DNA of 64,000 nt from an uncultured Bacilli bacterium. GTDB lineage: Bacteria; Bacillota_I; Bacilli_A; RF39; UBA660. Of this stretch, positions 27,426 through 37,363 are shown in pieces. The stretch lies in the NCBI GenBank assembly GCA_947626425.1, contig CANQRX010000001.1, forward strand, positions 1 to 64,000, written 5' to 3'. How positions within the stretch are numbered: the first letter of the stretch is position 1; the number at the start of each line of letters is the position of its first letter. Under the pieces are notes generated by a model. It was not told the origin of the DNA. It saw only the letters and a list, made by a program, of their open reading frames with translations, and ran no database searches. A program made the translations under genes and the position numbers.

Positions 27426-28076
27426 TTAATTATCTGACGATCTACCAAATAGATTTAACAATTCAATGAAAATATTAATAAAGTCTAGATACAATTCTAA
27501 AGCACCATAAATTGCTAAATTATCTTCCGGAAGAGCCGCTAATTCATTCATTTTTTTAATTCTTTGAATATCATAAGCCGTAAAACCTACAAAAATTAAA
27601 ACTGTGACAATGGATATAATTAAATCAAATGTTTCATTTTGAAAAAATAAATTTAACAAAATACATAAAAATGTCCCTAGAATAGCCATTATCAAAAAGC
27701 TACCAATTCCACTTAAATCTTTTTTCGTTATATATCCATAGGCTGCAAACATTCCAAAAAGAGCTGCGGTAATTAAAAAAATAAACATAATTGACATCAA
27801 ATTATAAGTAATAAAAATTGTTGAAAATGTTAATCCACTTACAAATGAATAAAGCAAAAAAGCAATTTTGGCGGTTGTTGGACTCATTTTCGTAATTCGT
27901 GCTGATAAAAAGATGACTAAAGCAAGTTCGGCAATAATAATGCCAATAAACCAACCTGATGAAAATACAGTTGCTATCATCTGGGGACTACTATAAACAA
28001 CATATCCCGTTAAAAAAGTAACGATTAAGCCAATAAACATCCAACCAAATACTTTAGGTATTATTTTACTTTCCAT
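27426..28076 (-). CDS. Bax inhibitor-1/YccA family membrane protein
   Basis: 216 residues, seven hydrophobic segments. The family signature is seen in LTFSTIFITYNL near 78, GYITKKDLSGIGSFLIMA near 115, and the end FVGFTAYDIQRIKKM, then YGALELYLDFINIFIELLNL, followed by an acidic tail. Bacterial members such as BsYetJ are pH-sensitive calcium leak channels; others bind FtsH. Good ribosome site (GGAGGAAT). A function in calcium balance would fit with the CaCA antiporter two genes downstream, but that is inference. Confidence 0.93.
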   Translation of the reverse strand: MESKIIPKVFGWMFIGLIVTFLTGYVVYSSPQMIATVFSSGWFIGIIIAELALVIFLSARITKMSPTTAKIAFLLYSFVSGLTFSTIFITYNLMSIMFIFLITAALFGMFAAYGYITKKDLSGIGSFLIMAILGTFLCILLNLFFQNETFDLIISIVTVLIFVGFTAYDIQRIKKMNELAALPEDNLAIYGALELYLDFINIFIELLNLFGRSSDN

Positions 28077-28130
28077 ATTCCCTCCTTTGTATTAATATTA
28101 TATCACTAAAAGGAAAAATAATAAACTAAT

Positions 28131-28712
28131 CTAATAGTTAGATATTCCCTTTTTTCGTTTCAAATAACAACTTCCACATACCGATTCATAGGTAATGGCC
28201 TCATTTGCCCCATCTATCGCTACTTGGTCACCTTCAAAAATCGGTTTAGCATTTTTTAAACGCATATTAAAAGTTGCTTTTTTTCCACACCGACATATAG
28301 TTTTCATTTCTTCAATATCATCCGCGATAGCTAAAAGTCTTTGCGAAGCGGAAAAACCATTCATTAAAAAATCAGTTCGAAGACCATAACAAATTACTGG
28401 TATATCTAACAATTTAGAAATTTCTAATAACTCATCAATTTGCCTAACCGTTAAAAATTGGACTTCATCAACTAAGACACAAGAAATTCCTTCAAAAGAA
28501 AGATCCAAAATTTTATCATCTTTAGTAATTAAAAAATCAGCCTTTCTTGAAGAACCAAGTCTAGAAACAACTTCATCATTTCCTTTTGTATCAATCGCCG
28601 GTTTTAAAATCAAAGTTTTCATTCCCCGTTCTTGATAATTATAAGCCACTTGAATTAAATGCGTACTTTTTCCACAATTCATTGCTCCATATCGAAAATA
28701 TAATTTTGCCAT
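28131..28712 (-). CDS. tdk: thymidine kinase
   Basis: About 193 residues, the usual length for type II thymidine kinases. P-loop YGAMNCGKSTHLIQVAYN, Walker B/lasso SCVLVDEVQFL, and two Cys pairs for zinc (CRCGKKATFNMR, CGSCYLKR). It phosphorylates thymidine in the salvage pathway. The ATG at 28712 is eight bases after AGGAGG; an ATG at 28718 is only two bases from it and is unlikely to be used. Confidence 0.96.
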   Translation of the reverse strand: MAKLYFRYGAMNCGKSTHLIQVAYNYQERGMKTLILKPAIDTKGNDEVVSRLGSSRKADFLITKDDKILDLSFEGISCVLVDEVQFLTVRQIDELLEISKLLDIPVICYGLRTDFLMNGFSASQRLLAIADDIEEMKTICRCGKKATFNMRLKNAKPIFEGDQVAIDGANEAITYESVCGSCYLKRKKGISNY

Positions 28713-28835
28713 AATCATTACCTCCTAAAAATCAATTAACCCCTTTATATTTCTTCTTTATTTTAATTAATTCTCATAGTAAATGCAACTAATAAATTGA
28801 TGAAAGAAATTAAATTAAAAACCAAAATAGCAACA

Positions 28836-30134
28836 TCATTTATTTTTAATACAAAAAACAGCATATAAAGGAACTGACTTTATGTTATTTTCCCAACCAA
28901 AATTTTTAGTAGATATTCTTATACTATATTTGGGATGATACAGCTTAATATACTCATTTAAACTTTTACTACTCGTTCTTCTTCCACTCTTAACTTCCAC
29001 AGGAATAATATCCCCATTTATTTTAATTAAAAAATCAATTTCGTATTTATCAAAAGTATAATAATACAATTCTTTTAAATTTAAAATAAATTCACAAGCC
29101 ACATAGTTTTCAGTTAAAACTCCTTTGTACATTTCATTTTTATCCAATAATATTTCTCCATAATCTAAGTTAGAAAGACTTCTTAATAAACCAACATCAC
29201 TTAAATAAAGTTTAAATTTGCTAATATCTGCGAAAGCTTTTAAAGGCGATTCATTTTTTTGCACTAAATCGCATTTTAAAATCATATTACTGGCTAATAA
29301 CCACTCTAAACTACTTTCATATCTTACTTTTCGAGCATCTTTATCAACTAAACTATATTTAAAAACATTATTTTCCCGCGCTAACTCTCTCGGCATTGCC
29401 TTGTATATTTGAGCATTTTTTATTCCTTCACTATTTTCAGTATATTTACTCATATCAGCAAGATAAGAAGTTATAATTTGTTCTTGTAACTCAAAATTAA
29501 CATGTGCGATGTGGCAATCATTTTCAATAAAATTTTTAATAACCGCCGGCATTCCTCCTAGTACTAAATATTTTTTATACAAATCAAGAGCTTTGTCATG
29601 AATTGCAGTCATTAAAGCTTCGTTAGATTCATAATGCTTTTTAATTTCTTCAATTAATTTTTCTTCACCTAAAGCTTTTAAAAATTCCTCAAAATCCATT
29701 GGATATAAATATTTAATAACAACTTTACCTACCGGAAATGAAGAATGAAACCGATTGATTTTGACCCCTAATAAAGAACCAGCACAAATAATTTTATATG
29801 GTTTGGAACTTTCACAAAAATATTTTAAAGACGAAATAGCTCTTTCACTTACTTGGATTTCATCCAAAAAAATTATTCCGTTATCAGGTTGAAAAACTGT
29901 ATTTTTTATAATTTCAATTTTTTCAATAATAGTATCAGGATCAATAGTCTTTTCAAATACTTTAGCAATATCATCTTCTTTATCTAAATTAATATAAATG
30001 TAATTACTAAAATTCTTTTTACAAAATTCATCAATTATATAAGTCTTACCAGTTTGTTTTGCTCCAGCTAACATCAAAGGCATTTTATAATCAATTTTCC
30101 ATTTTTCCAAAACCTCTTCAATTTTTCGATACAT
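28836..30134 (-). CDS. AAA_14 / DUF4143 ATP-binding protein
   Basis: About 432 residues. P-loop MLAGAKQTGKTYIIDEF near 20, Walker B IIFLDEIQVSERAI, then IICAGSLLGVKI, and the DUF4143 C-terminus with TENYVACEFILNLKELYYYT and the nuclease-like YEIDFLIKINGDIIPVEVKS (D...ExK kept). Uncharacterised but widespread family; divergent paralogue at 14770-15978. ATG at 30134 follows AAGGTGAATTTC. It stands between tdk and ychF, which suggests a simple insertion in an otherwise conserved stretch. Confidence 0.9.
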   Translation of the reverse strand: MYRKIEEVLEKWKIDYKMPLMLAGAKQTGKTYIIDEFCKKNFSNYIYINLDKEDDIAKVFEKTIDPDTIIEKIEIIKNTVFQPDNGIIFLDEIQVSERAISSLKYFCESSKPYKIICAGSLLGVKINRFHSSFPVGKVVIKYLYPMDFEEFLKALGEEKLIEEIKKHYESNEALMTAIHDKALDLYKKYLVLGGMPAVIKNFIENDCHIAHVNFELQEQIITSYLADMSKYTENSEGIKNAQIYKAMPRELARENNVFKYSLVDKDARKVRYESSLEWLLASNMILKCDLVQKNESPLKAFADISKFKLYLSDVGLLRSLSNLDYGEILLDKNEMYKGVLTENYVACEFILNLKELYYYTFDKYEIDFLIKINGDIIPVEVKSGRRTSSKSLNEYIKLYHPKYSIRISTKNFGWENNIKSVPLYAVFCIKNK

Positions 30135-30316
30135 GAAATTCACCTTCTAAAAACATTTAAACATTATTTTGTTACTTTTGCACGTTTTTAATTAAAAATT
30201 TCGGACATTTTGTACATTTTTTAATATTTTCCTCTTCAATTTCATCATTTTTATTCTTAACATATATTAATCCAAAATAACTCATTTATGACATAATATG
30301 TCGTGTTTTATTTATT

Positions 30317-30340
30317 AAAAAAATCTAGCTTTACACTAGA
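30317..30340 (-). terminator. Rho-independent terminator after ychF
   Basis: Minus strand: TCTAG (336-340 side) pairs with CTAGA (324-328 side) around a 7-nt loop and is followed by seven T. The stem starts in the ychF stop codon. Confidence 0.7.
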
Positions 30341-31436
30341 CATTAAATCGGAAATAAACAATATCCCCATCTTGCATAACATAATCTTTGCCTTCTAAAT
30401 ATAATTTGCCAGCTTCTTGAACTTTTTTTTCATCTTTTAAATCTTCTAAATCCGGAAATTTCATTATCTCCGCTTTAATAAAACCTCGTTCAATATCCGA
30501 ATGAATTAATCCTGCGGCTTTCTTAGCAATCGTTCCCTTTTTAAAAGTCCAAGCCCGACATTCATCAGGTCCAACTGTAAAAAAAGTTTCTAAACCTAAT
30601 AAATTATAAGTTGCAAAAATTAATTTATCCAACCCACTACTGGAAATACCTAAATCATTTAAAAAGTTCTTTTTGTCAGACTCTTCTAATTCCGCAAGTT
30701 CAGACTCCATCTTCGCACACATAACGATAACCGAAGCTTCTTCATTGGCTGCATACTCATAAACTTTTTTTGTATATTCATTCTCACCTAAAACAACATC
30801 ATCTTCACCAACATTCGCAACATAAATGATTGGTTTGGCGGTAATAAAATTAAAATTTTTTAAAACTACCGATTCATCTTCAGAAAAACTAAGCTGGCGA
30901 ATCGGTTTATTATTAATTAAAGCCTCTTGACATTTTTTTAAAACATCAAGTTCCAACAAACTATCTTTATCTTTCGTTGTCACAGCTTTTTTCTCAATTT
31001 TGCCAATTCGATTTTCCACAATTTCTAAATCGGCTAAAATAAGTTCAACATTAATAACATCCATATCATCAACTGGATTTACGCCCCCTGATACATGAAT
31101 TACATTATCATCATCAAAACAACGCACCACTTCAACAATGGCATCAACTTCTCTGATATGCGCCAAAAACTTATTGCCTAAGCCTTCACCCTTACTAGCT
31201 CCTTTAACTAACCCCGCAATGTCCGTAAATTCAAAACTAGTTGGTACCGTTCTTTTTGGAACATACAAATCTTCTAAAAAATCAAGCCGTGAATCTGGCA
31301 CTGTTACCACTCCTACATTTGGATCAATCGTTGCAAAAGGATAATTGGCCGCCAAAATATGTTTTTTGGTAATTGCATTAAATAAAGTTGATTTACCCAC
31401 ATTTGGCAAACCAACTATACCTGCTTTTAAACCCAT
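30336..31436 (-). CDS. ychF: YchF / OLA1 family P-loop ATPase
   Basis: About 366 residues. G1 motif GLPNVGKSTLFNAIT, G3 DIAGLVKGASKGEGLGN, the altered NVGE in the G4 position (YVANVGEDD), and a C-terminal TGS domain (YLEGKDYVMQDGDIVYFRF). YchF binds ATP rather than GTP and associates with ribosomes and stress response. Start ATG 31436 is eight bases after GGGAGG. In B. subtilis this gene (yyaF) is close to the DUF951 gene and parB, as here. Confidence 0.95.
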   Translation of the reverse strand: MGLKAGIVGLPNVGKSTLFNAITKKHILAANYPFATIDPNVGVVTVPDSRLDFLEDLYVPKRTVPTSFEFTDIAGLVKGASKGEGLGNKFLAHIREVDAIVEVVRCFDDDNVIHVSGGVNPVDDMDVINVELILADLEIVENRIGKIEKKAVTTKDKDSLLELDVLKKCQEALINNKPIRQLSFSEDESVVLKNFNFITAKPIIYVANVGEDDVVLGENEYTKKVYEYAANEEASVIVMCAKMESELAELEESDKKNFLNDLGISSSGLDKLIFATYNLLGLETFFTVGPDECRAWTFKKGTIAKKAAGLIHSDIERGFIKAEIMKFPDLEDLKDEKKVQEAGKLYLEGKDYVMQDGDIVYFRFNV

Positions 31437-31449
31437 AATCAATACCTCC

Positions 31450-32988
31450 CTACAATACTACGCCACCATTAATACCTAAAGGTAGACCAATAATATACCA
31501 CATTATAATTAAAACTAAAAGAATAAAGAATGTCACCAAACTATAAGGAATTTGATACTTTATGGCTTCATAAAAACCAATCGACTTATCTTCCCGTGAG
31601 TAATCATTTAATAAAGCTAAATAAATAACAAAATAAGCCATGAATGGGGTTAATCCCATCGAAATCGATTCTCCAAACCGAAATATAACTTGAGTAAATT
31701 CCGGAGTAATTCCAGCATTCATCATCACTGGAACCATCACGGGCGCTAAAACACTCCATTTTGTAATTGAAGTCGGCAACAATATCGTAGCTAAAACAAC
31801 AATAATAAACATCAAAATAATTAAAGGTAACCCTTGAAACGAAACACTACTAAATAAATTAGCTAATCCCGCGGCGACAACTGTTCCCATATTAGTTTCT
31901 TTAAATAAACTAAGTAATAAAGAAGCAAAGAATATCAAAACCAAAGTTTTACCTGTTCCATCTAAAGAATGTCCTAAAGTATTAATAAAATCTTGATGAT
32001 TTTTAATTGTTTTCGAACCAATTCCATAAAATAAACCTAAAATAACAAAGAAAATGGTTACAACAAACACAAAACCAGTGGCAAAAAATGAATCATAACT
32101 AAATAATTTATCGATAAAAAATCCTTGCGAATTATCAAGTAAAGCTCCCGAAAATGGTAAGCCAGGAATAATATTATATAAGAAAAATAAAACATATAAT
32201 ATTCCAGCCCCAATTGCAAAAACTAAACCTCGGATATCTCTTCTAGCAATTACTGTTTTTTCTTCTTCACTTTCTTCTAAATCATATTTTCCCATTTTGT
32301 TAGCCATAACTTTTTCAGTTACAACGGTAATTAAAATCGAAACTAAAATAACCGCCACCAACATAATAAAAATCGAACTAACAGTTGCTAAACGATAACC
32401 AGCATCAATAACTCGGGCTGCTAAAGATGTTTCCGTTAACAGTGATGAATCTACACTCGTAAAAATTACCGATAAACCTTGACCACACGTCAAGCCTGCA
32501 AAAGAAGCTACTATCCCTAAACGCGGATTTCTTTTTCCATATTTAAAAATATAAGCACTTAATGGTAACATTATAATATAAGAAATGTCTCCCATAATAC
32601 TAGCAATAACACTTAAAAAAACCACTAAAAAAGTAACTGTATTTTTCTTAAGCTTTTTGGCCAAACAAATAACAGCCGTTTTTAAAAAACCACTTTTTTC
32701 CATTACTCCTAAACCAATTAAAATAATGATAAAATTACTTAAAGGAGCAAAATTCATAAAGTTTGCCATTGCCGAACTAAAAATATATTTTAAACCCGAC
32801 ATATTAAATAATGATTTAACATTGACTAAATTTTGGTTATATTCTAAAGTTGTACTATTAATTTTATAAACTTCTTGGCCAATTCCTAATAATTGTAAAA
32901 AACCACTTAGGACTATTATAACCCCAATAAAAACCAAATAAGTCATAATCGGATGTAAATTTAATTTATCTTTAATTTTTTGATTCAT
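31450..32988 (-). CDS. AbgT/DcuC-type anion transporter
   Basis: About 512 residues and some twelve hydrophobic helices. AbgT-like segments include KLNLHPIMTYLVFIGVIIVL, MGDISYIIMLPLSAYIFKYG and LLPTSITKWSVLAPVMVPVM. Family members transport p-aminobenzoyl-glutamate or export sulfonamides. Substrate here is not known. ATG at 32988 follows GGTGATAGTA. It overlaps the DUF951 gene by 17 bp and is 13 bp before ychF. Confidence 0.85.
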   Translation of the reverse strand: MNQKIKDKLNLHPIMTYLVFIGVIIVLSGFLQLLGIGQEVYKINSTTLEYNQNLVNVKSLFNMSGLKYIFSSAMANFMNFAPLSNFIIILIGLGVMEKSGFLKTAVICLAKKLKKNTVTFLVVFLSVIASIMGDISYIIMLPLSAYIFKYGKRNPRLGIVASFAGLTCGQGLSVIFTSVDSSLLTETSLAARVIDAGYRLATVSSIFIMLVAVILVSILITVVTEKVMANKMGKYDLEESEEEKTVIARRDIRGLVFAIGAGILYVLFFLYNIIPGLPFSGALLDNSQGFFIDKLFSYDSFFATGFVFVVTIFFVILGLFYGIGSKTIKNHQDFINTLGHSLDGTGKTLVLIFFASLLLSLFKETNMGTVVAAGLANLFSSVSFQGLPLIILMFIIVVLATILLPTSITKWSVLAPVMVPVMMNAGITPEFTQVIFRFGESISMGLTPFMAYFVIYLALLNDYSREDKSIGFYEAIKYQIPYSLVTFFILLVLIIMWYIIGLPLGINGGVVL

Positions 32989-33181
32989 TACTATCACCAA
33001 TCACTTTTTTTAATTTTCGTTCAAATTCTAAACGATCCATCATAATTTCTCGTCCACAATTACAACATTTTAACTTTATATCAACACCAATTCTGGTAAT
33101 TATCCAATCATTAGTTTTACAAGCATGCATTTTTTTCATTATGACATGATTTCCTAAACTATATTTCTTCATTTGCTCCAT
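32972..33181 (-). CDS. DUF951 protein (YyzM-like)
   Basis: 69 residues. YSLGNHVIMKKMHACKTNDW, then IGVDIKLKCCNCGREIMMDR is the DUF951 consensus, with a Cys-rich core that could bind zinc. The function is unknown; in Bacillus the homologue yyzM lies near parB and yyaF as here. Start ATG has AGAGGTACATT. Overlaps the MscS gene by 23 bp. Confidence 0.88.
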   Translation of the reverse strand: MEQMKKYSLGNHVIMKKMHACKTNDWIITRIGVDIKLKCCNCGREIMMDRLEFERKLKKVIGDSNESKN

Positions 33182-33971
33182 AATGTACCTCTATCTGACT
33201 ATAAGGAATTGATAAATTCTCTTCATCATATGTTTTTTTAATAATTCGTAAAGCTCTTCTTTTAATATCCCATTGTTCACTTTGCTTACAATAAATTAAA
33301 ATCGAATAAGTTATTGAAGAACCTTCAAAAGCATCAATTCCTAAATATTTCGTGTCTGCATAAACATTGGGAATTTTTTTAATCTGATCTAATATTTTTT
33401 TAATTACGGTTTCTACTCGTTCCACGCTTTCTTCATATCTTGTCGGAATGTCAATTTTAACACCCGCGCGTTCTTGACTTATATTTATAACTGACGTAAC
33501 ACTGTGGTTCGGTAAAACCATAACTTCACCATTAAAACGACGAATTTTTGTACTTTTTAAACTTAGTTCAATAACTTCGCCCGTAAATCCGTTAATTGTA
33601 ACCATATCCCCAATAACATAATAATTATCAGTTATAATCGCTATTCCACTAATAAAATCTTGGGCTGTTTCTTGCAAAGCTAAACCTAAAAAAGCTCCAG
33701 CAATACCTAATGAAGCCACAATACTTCTTGTATCAACGCCATATAAATTCAAAATAAAAACAATCATTATCACAATGATAAAAAATTTAAAAATATTCAT
33801 TACCAATTCAATAATCGTTGTTCTTTTCTTTTGTTCATAGGTATTAATTCCATGATTAAAAACTTTATCAACAAATGTTTCAGCAATTTTATAAATAATA
33901 TAACCTACTACAACTACTAAAAAAGGTCCCATTACTTTTCTACTAAAAAGAAAATTCATTATTTTATCCAT
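33159..33971 (-). CDS. mscS: small-conductance mechanosensitive channel, MscS family
   Basis: 270 residues. Three hydrophobic helices; the pore helix is VASLGIAGAFLGLALQETAQ, followed by DFISGIAIITDNYYVIGDMV, the beta domain entrance typical of MscS. The channel releases solutes during osmotic downshock. It starts at the parB stop (shared base) and is followed by overlapping DUF951, so it is part of the parA-parB transcript. Confidence 0.93.
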   Translation of the reverse strand: MDKIMNFLFSRKVMGPFLVVVVGYIIYKIAETFVDKVFNHGINTYEQKKRTTIIELVMNIFKFFIIVIMIVFILNLYGVDTRSIVASLGIAGAFLGLALQETAQDFISGIAIITDNYYVIGDMVTINGFTGEVIELSLKSTKIRRFNGEVMVLPNHSVTSVINISQERAGVKIDIPTRYEESVERVETVIKKILDQIKKIPNVYADTKYLGIDAFEGSSITYSILIYCKQSEQWDIKRRALRIIKKTYDEENLSIPYSQIEVHYGANEEI

Positions 33972-34861
33972 TAAACGCCCTCAATTCTAACTCCTAGCAT
34001 TTCCAAAATAGCCCCTAAATCTTCTTCTTTGGTATAAGGAATTTCAATTTTTTTATCAGTTACTTTTACTTTAACCCCTAATTTTTCTCTTAATAAACTT
34101 TCATAAATTGAATTTCTAATATTTTGAGTTTTAGTAGCTCGTTCTTGTTTTTGTCGTTTTGGCAAATTTTCTTCATTTATTAAATTTTCTAAGCCTCGGA
34201 CACTCATTGATTCATTAATAATTCTTTCCGCTAATTCATTTATTTTAGCTTCATCTTTAATTTTACTTAAAGCTCTCGCATGTCCCATACTAATTTTTTT
34301 ATCTAAAACATATTGTTTTGTTATTTCTGGTAAAGTTAAAAGGCCTAAAATATTTGTAACATGACTTCGACTTTTTCCAAATTTTTTTGCAAAATCTTCC
34401 TGAGTCATACTTGCATAATGAATAATATTTTGAATAGCTGTAGCTTCTTCAATAGGATTCAAATCTTCTCTTTGGATATTTTCTAATAACGCCACTTCCA
34501 TCATTTGTTGATCATTATAGTCTTTAACAATCGCCTGAATTTCCGTTAACCCAGCTAAACGAGCAGCTTTACATCTTCTTTCACCAGCTACTAATTCATA
34601 TCCTTTAATACTTTTTTTAACTAAAACTGGTTCAATGATACCATGTTCCTTAATCGAATCTGATAATTCTCTTAATGTATCTTCATCAAATTTTTTTCGA
34701 GGTTGATACGGATTACTTCGAATCTCTTCTAATTTAATACTTTTTACTCCCAAATCACTAGATTCAGAGTGTTCTTCTTTTGTATAATTTTCAAAATTGA
34801 TAACTTCGTTTGAAAACAACTGTTCTAAACCTTTTCCTAATGCTTTTCTTTTAGTCTCCAT
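33971..34861 (-). CDS. parB: chromosome partition protein ParB (Spo0J-type)
   Basis: 296 residues. N-terminal ParB/CTPase domain: SNPYQPRKKFDEDTLRELSD, then ELVAGERRCKAARLAGL with the conserved GERR. Central helix-turn-helix MTQEDFAKKFGKSRSHVTNI; the recognition helix is ParB-like rather than Noc-like. ParB clamps load at parS (GTTTCACGTGAAAC) and slide, recruiting SMC and interacting with ParA. The likely targets are the 18 palindromes at 50421-53535. No parS site is seen inside parB itself. It overlaps parA by 11 bp. Confidence 0.95.
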   Translation of the reverse strand: METKRKALGKGLEQLFSNEVINFENYTKEEHSESSDLGVKSIKLEEIRSNPYQPRKKFDEDTLRELSDSIKEHGIIEPVLVKKSIKGYELVAGERRCKAARLAGLTEIQAIVKDYNDQQMMEVALLENIQREDLNPIEEATAIQNIIHYASMTQEDFAKKFGKSRSHVTNILGLLTLPEITKQYVLDKKISMGHARALSKIKDEAKINELAERIINESMSVRGLENLINEENLPKRQKQERATKTQNIRNSIYESLLREKLGVKVKVTDKKIEIPYTKEEDLGAILEMLGVRIEGV

Positions 34862-35636
34862 TTCTACTAATCACTTCCTTTGCTAAATTTTCATAGGCAA
34901 GGGTTGCTCTTGAAGTAGGATCATAATCGCTAATAGGCTTTCCATGACTAGGTGCCTCGACTAATCTTACTAATCTCGGAATGATTGTATTAAACACTTT
35001 TGATTTAAAACATTTTCTTACTTCTTCAATAATTTCTAAACCAATATTTGTTCTTCCATCTAACATTGTTAATAGAACCCCTTCTATTCTTAATTCTGTA
35101 TTCATTTTATTTTGAACTAAAATTATGGAATTTAATAATTGGGCAATTCCCTCTAATGCAAAATATTCACATTGAACAGGAATAATAACTGAATTACTTG
35201 CCACCAAAGCATTCATGGTGGAAATACCTAAACTTGGTTGACAATCTATAATAATATAATCAAACTTATCTTTTACTTCATTTAAAGCCTCTTTTAATTG
35301 TTCATTTTGTTTAAAAGAATTATCTTCAAGCATTTTTTTAACAAATTCTACATCAACCCCAGCCAAATTAATTGTCGCAGGAATTATTGACAAATTTTTA
35401 AATTTTGTTTTTATTATTGCCTGTTCGATTGGACAAGACTTCGTTATTACATCATATATATCATGTTCAAAATCGTTGGTATTCAATCCTAACCCATTTG
35501 AAGCATTACCTTGAGGGTCTAAATCAATAAGTAAAGTTTTTTTTCCTTCTTTTCCTAAAGCTGCTGCAAGATTAATACTTGTTGTCGTTTTTCCTACTCC
35601 ACCTTTTTGATTTACTAATGAAATAATCTTTGCCAT
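34851..35636 (-). CDS. parA: chromosome partition ATPase ParA (Soj-type)
   Basis: About 261 residues. Deviant Walker A NQKGGVGKTTTSINLAAALG, Walker A' LLIDLDPQGNASNGLG and Walker B FDYIIIDCQPSLG. ParA binds DNA non-specifically as an ATP dimer and is cycled by ParB; in Bacillus it also acts on DnaA. ATG at 35636 follows AAGGTGGTATT; the open frame 12 codons longer has no ribosome site. First gene of parA-parB-mscS-DUF951. Confidence 0.96.
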   Translation of the reverse strand: MAKIISLVNQKGGVGKTTTSINLAAALGKEGKKTLLIDLDPQGNASNGLGLNTNDFEHDIYDVITKSCPIEQAIIKTKFKNLSIIPATINLAGVDVEFVKKMLEDNSFKQNEQLKEALNEVKDKFDYIIIDCQPSLGISTMNALVASNSVIIPVQCEYFALEGIAQLLNSIILVQNKMNTELRIEGVLLTMLDGRTNIGLEIIEEVRKCFKSKVFNTIIPRLVRLVEAPSHGKPISDYDPTSRATLAYENLAKEVISRNGD

Positions 35637-35792
35637 AATACCACCTTTTAATCTCCTTAACACTAAAGACATTTTAACACGTATAATAAAATAAGTAAAT
35701 TAAAGAACTTAATTTTTTTAAACACTTCCTAGCTATTCCTTGATTTAATCAACAAAAAATTTTTTATTTTTTTTCTTCAAAAAAACATTTCT

Positions 35793-37073
35793 TTATTCCA
35801 AATATAATAAATATGTAACTATAGAGTGCGGTTTTAATAAATCTGTAAAACTATATTTACCAATTACAACATTTATTGGCATTAAATCTGTACTTTTATT
35901 CATAAATACAATCGTTAAATCATGATTTTTAACTGCCGCCGTGACAAATAATTGCGATGTATATGAAGAACTTTCAACAATCTTCGAGTTTGGACTAATA
36001 AACTTGGAAACATGACCAAAATAATAATAAATTGGTGTTTTAAGATAATCATTGCTTTTTTTATTTAATATAATAGGACTTTTACAAAAATTGTTTTGAT
36101 GATTAGGTCCACCTTCATAATCTAAGAGAATATTCCAATCAATATACGCATTCATGCCATTATTCATATCACTTATTAAATCTTCTAATAGAAGTTCAGC
36201 ATCATGAACCCATTCCTTTTCATTATATTTAGAAAATCCACAACACCCTTCGGTATGAATTAACAATTTATCAGGATATTTTTGATGAACTAAGTTAACA
36301 TTTTGACTATGCAAACCAGTATACCAATGATAAGCAATTCCCCCAATCTGTTTATTTTGACTAACCAATTTCGTTGATACATCAAATAAATTTTCTTTAT
36401 TATGATCCCAAACTAAAACTTTTACTGGCAAAGTTAATTTTGATAAAAGATGTTGATAAGTGAAATTTTTTAATTCTTCTTCCGTATAAACACAAGATTC
36501 CCAAGACTGATTAGCAAAAGGTTCATTTTGAATTGACAAATATTGAATTTTAATACCATTCTCTTTATAAAAATTTAAAAAGTCTATTAAATACTCAGCG
36601 TATTCATCGTAACATTCTTTTCGTAATTTACCACCAACCAAACTTTGATTATCTTTAAATTTAACCGGCGGAGTCCATGGAACGGCAACTAAAGTAAGGT
36701 CTTTAATTTTGTAAATTTTTTGAATAAAAGGAATTATTGTTTTTTTATCATAACTTTTTGAAAATTCGTGACTTGCTAAAGAAAAATCATTGCTTCCAAT
36801 ACTAATTCTTCCCCAATTATAATTTAAACCTTCTTTACTATAATATGAATTTAAAAAAGCATCTTGTTGTTCATAACTTAGTTTCGTAAAATTATGAATG
36901 CTTGCTTCCGTTAAAGCCCCACCCATTCCTAACCATTGTTGTTTAGCTATTTCTGGATATATTCTAACAACATTAAATTCAATATCATCAGCTCGATTAT
37001 TTTCATCAATTATTGTGGTTTCCCAATATTTTTTTTCATCAATGCAAGTTTCAATTTTAATCAACAAAATCAC
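35793..37073 (-). CDS. glycoside hydrolase family 30 enzyme
   Basis: About 425 residues. GH30 (beta-glucosylceramidase/beta-1,6-glucanase-like) features: WLGMGGALTEASIHNFTKLS near 45, the acid/base Glu in YLSIQNEPFANQSWESC near 180, and the nucleophile in LLIHTEGCCGFSKYNE near 270. There is no signal peptide, so a cytoplasmic beta-glycosidase is likely. The start is uncertain: a GTG at 37073 or TTG at 37067 or 37064 follow GTAGGAT. It is isolated between parA and an unknown gene and is not part of the conserved Bacilli order, so probably acquired. Confidence 0.88.
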   Translation of the reverse strand: MILLIKIETCIDEKKYWETTIIDENNRADDIEFNVVRIYPEIAKQQWLGMGGALTEASIHNFTKLSYEQQDAFLNSYYSKEGLNYNWGRISIGSNDFSLASHEFSKSYDKKTIIPFIQKIYKIKDLTLVAVPWTPPVKFKDNQSLVGGKLRKECYDEYAEYLIDFLNFYKENGIKIQYLSIQNEPFANQSWESCVYTEEELKNFTYQHLLSKLTLPVKVLVWDHNKENLFDVSTKLVSQNKQIGGIAYHWYTGLHSQNVNLVHQKYPDKLLIHTEGCCGFSKYNEKEWVHDAELLLEDLISDMNNGMNAYIDWNILLDYEGGPNHQNNFCKSPIILNKKSNDYLKTPIYYYFGHVSKFISPNSKIVESSSYTSQLFVTAAVKNHDLTIVFMNKSTDLMPINVVIGKYSFTDLLKPHSIVTYLLYLE

Positions 37074-37363
37074 ATCCTACTTAAATTATATGATAAAAAT
37101 TCACATAGTAAAAGCATTTAAAGCGAACTCTCATCTTTTTTATACAAATTAACTGATGTTGATAACTATTATTTGCTAAAAATATATCATTTTTAAATTC
37201 AAATAACGTTACTTTTTTTATTTTACATTAAAATTTTAAAAATTTAACTTCTTAAATTAAGATTTTAAAATTATTTTAAACCGACTTATTGAACGAAAAG
37301 TTGATAACTTAATTACACGTTTTTTAATTAACTACAAAACTAAAGATACTAATAACTATTAAT

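Noticed and set aside
33971..34861. ParB protein being Noc
   Set aside because: The helix-turn-helix (GKSRSHVTN) and the parS-type CACGTG sites fit ParB; Noc sites (ATTTCCCGGGAAAT) were not seen in the window except a partial TTTCCCGGGAAAT-like stretch in mfd near 43548-43560, read as chance or at most a single weak candidate.
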